Origin: Bacillus sp. DTU_2020_1000418_1_SI_GHA_SEK_038 | Lineage (GTDB): Bacteria; Bacillota; Bacilli; Bacillales; Cytobacillaceae | Length of the DNA stretch: 64,000 bases | Direction: 5' to 3' | Assembly (NCBI RefSeq): GCF_032341175.1 | Contig: NZ_CP135435.1 | Span: 2,480,001-2,544,000, forward strand | Shown here: one piece after another, positions 44,738-52,593 of the stretch | Layout of the letters: each line of letters starts with the position of its first letter | Numbering within the stretch: position 1 is the first letter of the stretch | Program-made: the position numbers and the translations under genes | The notes under the pieces: generated by a model | The model's database searches: none | Seen by the model: only the letters and a program-made list of their open reading frames with translations | Told to the model about the DNA's origin: nothing

Positions 44738-45817
44738 TTAAGAAGCGATCTTTTCTGCTTGCTGATTATTGTTGTTTCTTTTTCCTCGTACCCAAGCAAC
44801 AATAACCGCGGCAATCAAGGCAAGTCCAAGGTAACCAGTAATTGGATATAATGTTCCAACTAGTTTAGTAAATCCTACGAAGCTTGCAGCAAATCCCGCT
44901 AATCCGATTGCTATAACAAAGCCTTTAAACTTAGGCGTGCCTGGCTTCATTACACGAACGGAGAATCCATATAACATTCCGACTGCTGTATTGAAAATCA
45001 TCGCTAAAAGAACAATGGACATAACGATTCCTACAACAGGAGAAATTTCATTTGCTAAGTAAAGCATTGGAATATCAAGTGTTCCTACAGCATCTAATCT
45101 TGTATACATTCCAACGTTAATTAAGATAAGCATCAATCCTAAACCTAAACCTCCAAGAATTCCGCCTATTCCAGCAACCTTATCATCCTTAGTCGTCCCA
45201 CCCATAACTGCAAGCATCGGGATAGCGCAAACGATGTTGAACGAAACATATAATAGACCTGATACAAACCAGTTAGATGCAGCTGATTTTTGTCCTTCGG
45301 CTAGGTGCTGAAGTTCTGCAAAGCTAGTATCCATTGTAATTAATGCATATGCTGCAATAGCAAGTACTAAAGCAATTAAAACCGGTGTAATACTTCCAAT
45401 AATATTAATAACCTTTTCAACGTTAAATAAACAAGTAAGAATAGTTAAAGCAACCATAATAAAGCTTCCAACTGCACTTGGAATACCGAATTGCTGCTCG
45501 AAAGTCGAACCTGCTCCCGCGAACATGATGACAGCAACACCAAATAAGAAGAAAGTGATAACTACATCAACCGCGATCCCAAGATATTTTCCGCAAATGC
45601 TATAGACTACATCCTTATGTGAATGTGTTTGCAAACGGCTTCCAATTTGTGTAATTTGCATTCCCAAAAATGCAAATAGCAGCGTGGCTACGGCTGCCCC
45701 GGCAAACCCAATCAATCCAAAGCTTGTAAAGAATTGTAAAACCTCTTGGCCTGATGCGAAACCGGCTCCAACAATTGTACCAATGTATGCCCCTGCTATT
45801 TGAATGCTCTTTTTCAT
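44738..45817 (-). CDS. YkvI-type membrane protein (amino acid transporter-like)
   Basis: 359 aa, about ten transmembrane segments. It begins with the characteristic QIAGAYIGTIVGAGFASGQE near residue 6, which resembles the unwound first helix of LeuT/APC-fold carriers. It lies 93 bp downstream of the racemase gene as the last gene of the leftward operon. Import or export of D- or N-acylated amino acids is an inference from that context; YkvI proteins are otherwise uncharacterised. Confidence 0.82.
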   Translation of the reverse strand: MKKSIQIAGAYIGTIVGAGFASGQEVLQFFTSFGLIGFAGAAVATLLFAFLGMQITQIGSRLQTHSHKDVVYSICGKYLGIAVDVVITFFLFGVAVIMFAGAGSTFEQQFGIPSAVGSFIMVALTILTCLFNVEKVINIIGSITPVLIALVLAIAAYALITMDTSFAELQHLAEGQKSAASNWFVSGLLYVSFNIVCAIPMLAVMGGTTKDDKVAGIGGILGGLGLGLMLILINVGMYTRLDAVGTLDIPMLYLANEISPVVGIVMSIVLLAMIFNTAVGMLYGFSVRVMKPGTPKFKGFVIAIGLAGFAASFVGFTKLVGTLYPITGYLGLALIAAVIVAWVRGKRNNNNQQAEKIAS

Positions 45818-45910
45818 AAAGGCCCCCTGTTATTGCTGAATTTTTTGTCAAATTATTTTGAAAGGAGCTGAAGGACCTCCCATTTCCCTTCATATCCTTT
45901 GTAAAATCAC

Positions 45911-47017
45911 TTAAGAAAAGGTTTTTTCACTGACTGTAAATTCTTTAATCGTTTCACGGTTTGGTTCATACCCGATTCCAGGTGTATCAGGAACTGTAAT
46001 ATAGCCATCCTTTACAATTACTTCAGGATCAATGATATCCTTGTCCCAATAGCGTGAAGATCCAGCTGTATCTCCTGGCAGTATGAAATTATCTAGAGTT
46101 GTGAGTGCAATATTATGTGCTCTTCCAATTCCTGATTCAAGCATCCCGCCACACCAAACAGGAATATCGTGGTGCTTACATAGGTCATGGATTCGTTTTG
46201 ACTCTGTCAAACCTCCAACACGGCCAATTTTAATATTTATAATTTTGCAGCTTCCTAGTTCAATGGCTTTACGAGTATCTTCATAGGAATGAATACTTTC
46301 GTCTAAGCAAACAGGCGTGCTGATTTGTTTTTGCAGTGTAGCATGGTCGATAATATCATCAGATGCCAATGGCTGTTCAATCATCATTAGATCAAATTCA
46401 TCCAAGGCACGTAAGCGATCAATATCTTCTAAGCGGTATGCTGAGTTAGCATCAGCCATTAACGGAACATTCGGGAAATGCTTTCTAACTTCCCTCATAA
46501 CGTCAACATCCCAGCCTGGCTTAATTTTTACTTTCATCCGTTTATAGCCTTCAGTCACATACTCATCTATTAATTTCAGGAGGTCATCAACCGTGTTTTG
46601 AATACCAATACTGATGCCAACTTCAATTTTTGACTTTTCTCCGCCAAGTGCTTTTGCAAGAGAAATTCCTTTTTCTTGAGTATAAAGATCCCAAACGGCT
46701 CCCTCAAGGGTAGATTTTGCCATGTTGTTCTTACGTATATAAGAAAAAATCTCTGAAACCTCATCAGGATGTTTGATATCTTTATTTAACAAGCCCGGAA
46801 TTAGAAAATCCTCAAGCATATGCCAATTCGTTTGTAATGTTTCCTCATTATACCAAGGCGAATGGAAGGCAACAGACTCGCCCCAGCCGCTATTTCCATT
46901 TTCATCCTTTGCTTCAAGCAAGATAAAATCCCGGTCCTGCATCGTTCCGAAGCTTGTTGTGAATGGAGATTTCATTCTCATCTTTAAATGACGCAATGTT
47001 ACTTCTTTTAATTTCAT
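45911..47017 (-). CDS. N-succinylamino acid racemase / o-succinylbenzoate synthase family enolase
   Basis: 368 aa. Enolase superfamily. Catalytic elements: the KxK lysine in [11 protein letters not shown] near residue 163, metal ligands D in LMADANSAY near 189, E in [11 protein letters not shown] near 214 and D in VCLDESIHS near 239, and the second lysine in [11 protein letters not shown] near 263. Both lysines needed for two-base racemisation are present. The neighbours (GNAT, M20 hydrolase) are the classic partners of the N-succinylamino acid racemase route, so a racemase role is more likely than menaquinone synthesis; no men genes are nearby. Dual activity is common. Confidence 0.88.
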   Translation of the reverse strand: MKLKEVTLRHLKMRMKSPFTTSFGTMQDRDFILLEAKDENGNSGWGESVAFHSPWYNEETLQTNWHMLEDFLIPGLLNKDIKHPDEVSEIFSYIRKNNMAKSTLEGAVWDLYTQEKGISLAKALGGEKSKIEVGISIGIQNTVDDLLKLIDEYVTEGYKRMKVKIKPGWDVDVMREVRKHFPNVPLMADANSAYRLEDIDRLRALDEFDLMMIEQPLASDDIIDHATLQKQISTPVCLDESIHSYEDTRKAIELGSCKIINIKIGRVGGLTESKRIHDLCKHHDIPVWCGGMLESGIGRAHNIALTTLDNFILPGDTAGSSRYWDKDIIDPEVIVKDGYITVPDTPGIGYEPNRETIKEFTVSEKTFS

Positions 47018-47032
47018 GGGTGATCCGCCTTC

Positions 47033-47884
47033 CTACTTTTTAATACTTAGTGTTTGAAGCTTTGTTAATACATAATAATGAACTGGCTCATTTGTCGTTT
47101 TTTGCAGAGCCACTACCGCATAACCCGCTTCAAAGAGCTGCTGAAAAATCTTCCTTGTCTTTGAGCGCCAGTCAATTGCAAGCTCATGGTCTGTTTTTTT
47201 CAACTCTTGAAAGTTTGCAGGTACAGGTACAAACAGCGGTTGATCGACATTAGCTAAAGTTGGATGTACTTGATCGATATCACCTAATTTTGGCAGTTCA
47301 TTGCTAGTTGTCTCCCAGCTGATCAGATGGATACCTTCTTTAGACTGCACCTCATTCAAACTTTGACTGTCTGCGACATGCTCACTATTAATCCACCAAT
47401 CAATTTTAAATCGATCAGATGGCAGTCCGCTATTCAGTCCGTCTTCCATTTCACCGTAGCAATTTTCGATATAGGTGCAACAGATGCCGCGAAGCTTATT
47501 CATATTTAGGTAGGCATTCCTGCTTTCAAGCGGGTCGAACGTCCAAATGATCAATTCGTATCCCATTTCGGCAGCCACTCTTTTTTGTGCCTCTTTTAAC
47601 TTTGCACCAATCCCTTTTTCCTGATACTCAGGGTGGATTCCGAGCATATGAGAGCAGAGATAAATTTGATTTTGTTCAAAGCCAGTAAATCCGTAGCTGA
47701 ATCCAACTAGTTTCTCTTGATGGAAAGCCCCTAACATAATGCCGCCATTTTTTGCAGCCGTAACCGTTTGGTGAATGGGAATGGCACTCATTTTCCAAAC
47801 TTCTTCTTCTAGCTTCTGAACAAGTTTCATTTCACTGCTGGTGTGTAAAGTTCGTATTTCAAAATTTCCAATCAAGTTCATCAC
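47033..47884 (-). CDS. GNAT acyltransferase (putative D-amino acid N-succinyltransferase)
   Basis: 283 aa. The N-terminal GNAT fold has the acyl-CoA loop in GIHPEYQEKGIGAKLKEAQK (Q-x2-G-x-G/A) near residue 85, after VGFSYGFTGFE. The remaining 130 residues are an extension. In Geobacillus, a GNAT member with the same gene neighbours transfers succinyl from succinyl-CoA to D-amino acids, giving the racemase its substrate. The start is uncertain within the first 4 codons. Role assigned by context; acetyl transfer remains possible. Confidence 0.75.
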   Translation of the reverse strand: MMNLIGNFEIRTLHTSSEMKLVQKLEEEVWKMSAIPIHQTVTAAKNGGIMLGAFHQEKLVGFSYGFTGFEQNQIYLCSHMLGIHPEYQEKGIGAKLKEAQKRVAAEMGYELIIWTFDPLESRNAYLNMNKLRGICCTYIENCYGEMEDGLNSGLPSDRFKIDWWINSEHVADSQSLNEVQSKEGIHLISWETTSNELPKLGDIDQVHPTLANVDQPLFVPVPANFQELKKTDHELAIDWRSKTRKIFQQLFEAGYAVVALQKTTNEPVHYYVLTKLQTLSIKK

Positions 47885-47888
47885 CCTC

Positions 47889-49013
47889 TTAGTTGTCTGA
47901 AAATGTGTTCATAATGGTTCTTGTTAAAATTTCAATTCCTGAGTACATCGCTTCACGATTAAATGTCATGTTTGGATGATGGAGGCCTGGTGTTAATCCA
48001 CAGCCAAGTCCCAACATTGTTGCTTTTATGTTCGGTCTCTTTAAAGTGTAAAAGTGAAAATCTTCACCACCAGACGAAATAATCGGCTGTTTCAGCCCTT
48101 TTTCACCTAGCGTATCTATAATAGCCTGTCTCATAAACGCTACTGCTTCCAAATCCACCTCAGCCGCAGCTACACTTGCTTTTGTTTCATATGAAATGTC
48201 TACCCCATATAGTAAACTTATTTGCTTAAAAATATTTTCGATTTTCTCCGTAAGTTCGTCCATTACTTGATTCGTTTGCGCTCGTAAATCCATGCTAAAG
48301 GAAGCTCTGCCCGGTATAATATTGCCTGAATCTCCGCCTGCATGGAATTTAGTCATTTTTGCTGAGTACGGAACCATTGGATTTAGATGAATGCCTTTTA
48401 TTTCATTGACGATCGCGGCGCCAATTTCAATTGCATTTTGGCCAAGGTGAGGTCTAGCTCCATGTGCATCTTCACCGATAATTTCGCCCGTAATAAACTT
48501 AGCGGCTCCATGGTAAATGGCAGGTACAGCATATCCATCTTCTAGCTCCTGAATAGGTCTCAAATGAACACCATATAGATAGTCAACATCGTCAACTACA
48601 TTCTTCTCAACCATTTTCAATGCCCCTGTTCCCTTTTCTTCAGCAGGCTGGAAAATAAATTTAAGCTTGCCTTTATTAGGGAAGTTTAATTTCTTAAGCA
48701 GCAACATCGTTCCAATGATCATAGTCATATGTGAGTCATGCCCACATGAATGGTTTGCTTGATATTTCCCATTCACTTCCTGCCATAGTGCGTCAATATC
48801 TGTACGTAATCCTACACAAATATCTCCGCTTCCGACTTCGGCAACAAGGCCAGTACAATCATCAAAGGTATGTACATTAAAGCCTTCTTTCTCAAGAAAT
48901 GTTTGAATGTATTCAGTCGTTTTGTACTCTTCCCAGCTAACTTCTGGATGTTGATGAAAGTAGTCAAATAGGGAGTTAATCGTTGTTTTAAGCTGAGCTA
49001 AGTGTTCTTTCAA
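47889..49013 (-). CDS. M20 family amidohydrolase (putative N-acyl-L-amino acid deacylase)
   Basis: 374 aa, TTG start behind GGAGGGG. Metal site motifs: GLRTDIDALWQE near residue 74, HSCGHDSHMTMI near 91, FQPAEEKGTGA near 123 (general base EE), HLRPIQE near 151 and the final H in PGLHHPNMTFN near 350. Fits the M20D hippurate hydrolase/N-acyl amino acid group. In the proposed operon it removes succinate from the racemised L-form. Its start overlaps the RpiR stop by four bases. Confidence 0.88.
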   Translation of the reverse strand: MKEHLAQLKTTINSLFDYFHQHPEVSWEEYKTTEYIQTFLEKEGFNVHTFDDCTGLVAEVGSGDICVGLRTDIDALWQEVNGKYQANHSCGHDSHMTMIIGTMLLLKKLNFPNKGKLKFIFQPAEEKGTGALKMVEKNVVDDVDYLYGVHLRPIQELEDGYAVPAIYHGAAKFITGEIIGEDAHGARPHLGQNAIEIGAAIVNEIKGIHLNPMVPYSAKMTKFHAGGDSGNIIPGRASFSMDLRAQTNQVMDELTEKIENIFKQISLLYGVDISYETKASVAAAEVDLEAVAFMRQAIIDTLGEKGLKQPIISSGGEDFHFYTLKRPNIKATMLGLGCGLTPGLHHPNMTFNREAMYSGIEILTRTIMNTFSDN

Positions 49014-49870
49014 GTAACTTCCCCTCCATCAATAAAGAAATAATCTTTAAATAATTCTTCATATTGCTCTTTGCGCTTTTCAAAGCGATTTGAATTTTTT
49101 ACTGTTACACCGGCAACAACCGCATTTAAAAAAGAAAATAGGGCTGTTGTTGTGTCAATGGCAGATTTATTAAAAGGAAAAATCGGAAATAGCATATCAG
49201 AATATTCACTTATCGGTGATTGAGGAGAATCTGTAATCCCGATAATGATTGCCCCCTGCTGCTTTGCCAATTTTGCAATCTTAATCGTCTCTTTTAAATA
49301 ACGGTGAAAAGAGATGGCTATCATGACAGATTGACTATTCATCCCGCTTAACGTGAAAACAATATCATCTGAATCGGAACGGACTAATTTAACCCGATCC
49401 TTCACTAAACTAAGTGTAAAAGAAAGCCAATTTGCTGCCGGAAATGATGTTCCCATTCCTGAAATATAGATGGATTCCGCATTTACAAGCTGATCGACCA
49501 TTCGGTACAATTCATCTTCATTGACAAGCAACATCAATTCTTTAATGCGCTCCCGATCCTTTTCCATGACCTTTGCGAAAAAGTTTGGCTCCTCGGCTAA
49601 CTGCAGCTTGGTTGAATGGTAAGTCCCTAGACTGCTCTCCTGATGAAAAAGCTGTTCCCGGACCTTTTTTTGCAAATCGGTATAGCCAGATAAATTTATC
49701 GCGTAACAAAATCGAATAACAGTCGTTTCACTGACCCCCACTTTGAAACCGATTTCATTTGCGGACATCAATGCAAAATCTTTAGGCATATTGAGAAGGT
49801 AATTAGCAACCTTTTGCTGTCCCTTCGAGAGCTTATTATAGTTTGCAAGGATAATCTTTTTTAATTCCAT
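49010..49870 (-). CDS. MurR/RpiR family transcriptional regulator
   Basis: 286 aa. The HTH (about 10-80) contains NEIGFKVGVSETTVIRFCYA. The SIS domain (about 125-255) contains AESIYISGMGTSFPAANW and KLAKQQGAIIIGITDSPQSP. It is the first gene of a five-gene operon (regulator, M20 hydrolase, GNAT, racemase, YkvI) and lies just downstream of two palindromes, so it probably controls its own operon in response to an acyl amino acid or sugar-phosphate-like ligand. Confidence 0.88.
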   Translation of the reverse strand: MELKKIILANYNKLSKGQQKVANYLLNMPKDFALMSANEIGFKVGVSETTVIRFCYAINLSGYTDLQKKVREQLFHQESSLGTYHSTKLQLAEEPNFFAKVMEKDRERIKELMLLVNEDELYRMVDQLVNAESIYISGMGTSFPAANWLSFTLSLVKDRVKLVRSDSDDIVFTLSGMNSQSVMIAISFHRYLKETIKIAKLAKQQGAIIIGITDSPQSPISEYSDMLFPIFPFNKSAIDTTTALFSFLNAVVAGVTVKNSNRFEKRKEQYEELFKDYFFIDGGEVT

Positions 49871-49887
49871 GTTTTTCCCCTTAAAAA

Positions 49888-49933
49888 TGAAGTGTAGACT
49901 TAATTTTGGAAAAATAGTGAAGTTTGCACTTCA
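49888..49933 (-). promoter_or_regulatory. Tandem palindromic operators of the racemase operon
   Basis: Two 16-bp near-palindromes TGAAGT-N4-ACTT(A/C)A: TGAAGTGTAGACTTAA at 49888-49903 and TGAAGTTTGCACTTCA at 49918-49933, 30 bp apart. Together they lie within a larger inverted repeat (arms 49883-49901 and 49920-49938, 17 of 19 matching). They lie 18-63 bp before the regulator start. RpiR-type regulators bind palindromes of this shape. Confidence 0.7.
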
Positions 49934-50059
49934 TTTTTATTACTTTTATAAAATAACACATTTCGACAAAACAAACAATAATAATTCTGAAAATTCATCA
50001 AAAATTGATTGTTACTTATATTTAAATGGTTCGTAACATTGGACAACCAATAATATGCC

Positions 50060-50091
50060 AAAAAAAAATGCAGCCTTACATGAAGGTGCAT
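50060..50091 (-). terminator. Intrinsic terminator of the 50102 operon
   Basis: Minus-strand stem ATGCACCTT/AAGGCTGCAT (one bulge) followed by nine T residues, just downstream of the stop at 50102. Confidence 0.8.
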
Positions 50092-50101
50092 CTAATTAGG
50101 T

Positions 50102-50578
50102 TTATTTAGGAAAAATGACAGAAATAATTTTATCCATATTCATTCCAGATTCGACTTCATAAATCCCCGGCCGCAGCTCGTTTGATAATCCCCGCTTTTC
50201 CACTTCATTTGAAAATGTTCTTGCATGATCAATGATTTTGGCTCTTTCCAGACTTCTTCCAACATCAATGCTTGTCATTCCTGAGGAAACGTTTAATACT
50301 GTGCGGTAAATTACCTTGTCCTCTTTATTGCCGTTTTCTGTTTCAGTTTCTTCAGTCGCTTTCTCTTGATCCCCTTGATCTGCGAGCTGTATCCATTCTG
50401 TTTCTGTATAAATAACATAGCCTTCAGATGTAAGCTTGTCCTTCATCTCTTCATTCGATAGTGTTTCAACTTTATTATTGGCAGGCTCTTTGGCTGAACC
50501 ACTAAAGTACACAGCACCGCACAAGGTCGCTGCAGCCAATAATCCACCTGCAAAGCTGCGCATCGATTTAGCCGTCAT
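50102..50578 (-). CDS. Membrane-anchored protein with YceG/MltG-like N-terminal domain only
   Basis: 158 aa. One N-terminal membrane segment (FAGGLLAAATLCGAVYFSG) is followed by a glutamate-rich linker and a C-terminal domain, VSSGMTSIDVGRSLERAKII followed by DHARTFSNEVEKRGL and LRPGIYEVESGMNMDKII. This resembles the LysM-like subdomain of the MltG transglycosylase, but the catalytic part is missing. It may be a septal or envelope partner, not an enzyme. Overlaps the upstream gene by 11 bp. Confidence 0.7.
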   Translation of the reverse strand: MTAKSMRSFAGGLLAAATLCGAVYFSGSAKEPANNKVETLSNEEMKDKLTSEGYVIYTETEWIQLADQGDQEKATEETETENGNKEDKVIYRTVLNVSSGMTSIDVGRSLERAKIIDHARTFSNEVEKRGLSNELRPGIYEVESGMNMDKIISVIFPK

Positions 50579-50954
50579 TGTCGACCTTGCCCCTTTCCTC
50601 TTTTTGCTTAATATAAGAAGCTAATAGGCGTTCTGCCTCATCTGTAGTCAACTGTTTTTCCATAGCAATGCTTTCATATGAATATCCTCGCCTATGTAAG
50701 TCAATCAGCTCACGAAGCAACATTCTTTTCTCATAAGGAACTGTTTCATTGCCTGCTTCTTTAGCTGTAATTTCAGCATCGATTTCAAGACTTTTAATTT
50801 GCTGCTGAAGTTGATACACTTCTTCCATTAATGAGAAGGTAAGTTGATCTATTTGTTGTTCTAGTCTTGTTGAAGATTGCCCCGTTTTATAAAACGATAA
50901 AATGAGCAGCACGACTGCTGCAATAAATAAAATGGCTAATGCCCATCCCATCAT
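50568..50954 (-). CDS. Membrane-anchored coiled-coil protein
   Basis: 128 aa. One N-terminal membrane segment (WALAILFIAAVVLLILSFY), a coiled coil of about 40 residues (LEQQIDQLTFSLMEEVYQLQ) and a C-terminal helical domain (LLRELIDLHRRGYSYESIAM) that looks like a helix-turn-helix-type motif in small Bacillus envelope proteins. Family not named with confidence. Co-transcribed with the MltG-domain protein. Confidence 0.65.
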   Translation of the reverse strand: MMGWALAILFIAAVVLLILSFYKTGQSSTRLEQQIDQLTFSLMEEVYQLQQQIKSLEIDAEITAKEAGNETVPYEKRMLLRELIDLHRRGYSYESIAMEKQLTTDEAERLLASYIKQKEERGKVDNDG

Positions 50955-51349
50955 TCTATTCCTCCCTTACCTAAATGTTTTCTTGCAATTTATTATTATA
51001 CATGATGTAATCGAGAATTCTATTTTAAAACGACAAAACAGAACTATAGTCATGTGTAAATGACAAAATTAGCCGCAGATAGAATATTTTATTTTAAGTG
51101 ACCAAACCCCGCCAGGTGAGTCTAGCAGATTAGTCACATTCTCCAATAAATAAAGGTATTCAGTAGTATTAAAGATAAAAAAATAATGAGGCTGGGAGAG
51201 AAGTCAAAATGAAAATGCTTTAGCATTTTCGAACGAGTCTCAGCCAGCCTAGGAAGTTGGACGAATTTCAAATAAAGGAATGTGCAGATGGTTACTATTT
51301 CACTTGTGCACTTGTTAGAGATTACCATTTTGCAAATCTCTTCAGATTA
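50955..51349. other. Intergenic region with an inverted repeat
   Basis: No gene. A 64-codon minus-strand frame at 51134-51328 is not supported because it runs through the repeat at 51189-51250 and has no domain. Confidence 0.4.
51189..51250. repeat. Dispersed inverted repeat, AGGCTGGGA type
   Basis: Outer arms AGGCTGGGAGA and TCTCAGCCAGCCT (one gap), inner perfect palindrome GAAAATGCTTTAGCATTTTC at 51211-51230. A matching single arm, CCCAGCCT, lies at 52574-52581 on the other side of the next gene. Confidence 0.6.
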
Positions 51350-52303
51350 TTAAATCGTGACAACAACTTTCCCTTGAGCATGGCCCTCTTCAAAATATTT
51401 AACCGCATTTGGCAATTCTTTAAATGAAAAACTTCGATCAATAACAGCAGTTAATTGATTTTTTTCAACAAGTTCATTAATAAAATTTAAATCTTCTTGT
51501 TTATGAGATTGCAAGAAAATGTTTATCTTTTTGTTTCCAATAGAACGAAACATTGCCTGAGGCATTTGCTTTTGAGAACCACCAACAAGTATAAACTTTC
51601 CATTAGCTTTTAATGCTTTTAAATAAACTGAAATGGGTTGATAGCCATTTACTCCAAGAATTAAGTCATAAGTATTATCTTTTTCGAAAATTGTCTCTTT
51701 CTTATAATCTATTACATGATCAATACCTAAAGATTTAATGATGTCAACATTTCTTGTACTACAAACAGCTGTCACGTTCGCACCTAATGCTTTTGCAATT
51801 TGAACTGCGAAGGTGCCAACACCACCAGAAGCACCATAGATTAAAACTTTCTGACCTTCTTGAATAGCCCCTTTATTTCGTAGTGCTTGAAGGGCAGTTG
51901 TTGATGCCATTGGTAAAGCAGCGGCTTCTTCAAAGGATATATTTTTTGGTTTCAAAGCAATTGCGTTTTCTGGTACCGTAACATACTCAGCAAATCCACC
52001 CCAGCCGCTGCTCGATAAATCTCCGAAAACTTCATCTCCAATTTTAAAGTGTGTTACTTTATTTCCGACAGCTTCAACGATCCCTGCAATATCTCCACCA
52101 GGAATTTTATATTTTGGTTTTGTAATACCGAAGGCAAAACGTGCCAAAAAGGGCTTACCTCGTAAAAGAACAATATTACCATAATTAATGGAACTCGCAT
52201 GTACTTTTACCAGAACCTGATTGTCATGACAAACCGGCTTTTCAACATCTTGCAATTCTAAAACATCAGGTGACCCATACTTATTTGATACGAAAGCTTT
52301 CAA
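51350..52303 (-). CDS. Zinc-independent medium-chain dehydrogenase (quinone oxidoreductase-like)
   Basis: 317 aa. GroES-like N-terminus with VLVKVHASSINYGNIVLLRG near residue 30; Rossmann domain with VLIYGASGGVGTFAVQIAKA near 153 (NADPH-type AxxGVG). No structural or catalytic zinc ligands, so it belongs to the quinone reductase/YhdH-like side of the family. It lies downstream of, but 290 bp from, the bacteriocin cluster and is separated by a terminator, so it is not part of it. Confidence 0.88.
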   Translation of the reverse strand: MKAFVSNKYGSPDVLELQDVEKPVCHDNQVLVKVHASSINYGNIVLLRGKPFLARFAFGITKPKYKIPGGDIAGIVEAVGNKVTHFKIGDEVFGDLSSSGWGGFAEYVTVPENAIALKPKNISFEEAAALPMASTTALQALRNKGAIQEGQKVLIYGASGGVGTFAVQIAKALGANVTAVCSTRNVDIIKSLGIDHVIDYKKETIFEKDNTYDLILGVNGYQPISVYLKALKANGKFILVGGSQKQMPQAMFRSIGNKKINIFLQSHKQEDLNFINELVEKNQLTAVIDRSFSFKELPNAVKYFEEGHAQGKVVVTI

Positions 52304-52512
52304 ACTTCATCCCCCTCAATAGTAAATTCAAATCTTTCATAGGATTCTTTTATTCTATTCATGTTGGTTAACACTTATTTTCTTAATGATAAGTAAAAAA
52401 GTTTTAAAAAAACACAAAAGGTAAGAAGGTAAGCTCATGGTTAATGAGAAGCGGGAGCAAAAAAAGAATGGTAAGAGGATAATACCTTACCCGCATAAAT
52501 CAAAAATGAAAT

Positions 52513-52551
52513 GAAAAAAGTGAAATCGAGCGGTGTGATTTCACTTTTTTC
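52513..52551. terminator. Intrinsic terminator of the bacteriocin operon
   Basis: Perfect 15-bp stem GAAAAAAGTGAAATC/GATTTCACTTTTTTC with a nine-base loop, 43 bp downstream of the SagB gene stop. Confidence 0.88.
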
Positions 52552-52593
52552 ATTTTATAGATGCTAGTTATGTCCCAGCCTTATTATTTTTTG

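Noticed and set aside
45911..47017. Menaquinone pathway role (MenC) for the enolase-type gene
   Set aside because: No other men gene is near, while GNAT and M20 partners match the N-succinylamino acid racemase route; promiscuous MenC activity is still possible.
51134..51328. 64-codon minus-strand frame
   Set aside because: It crosses the inverted repeat at 51189-51250, which accounts for its sequence.
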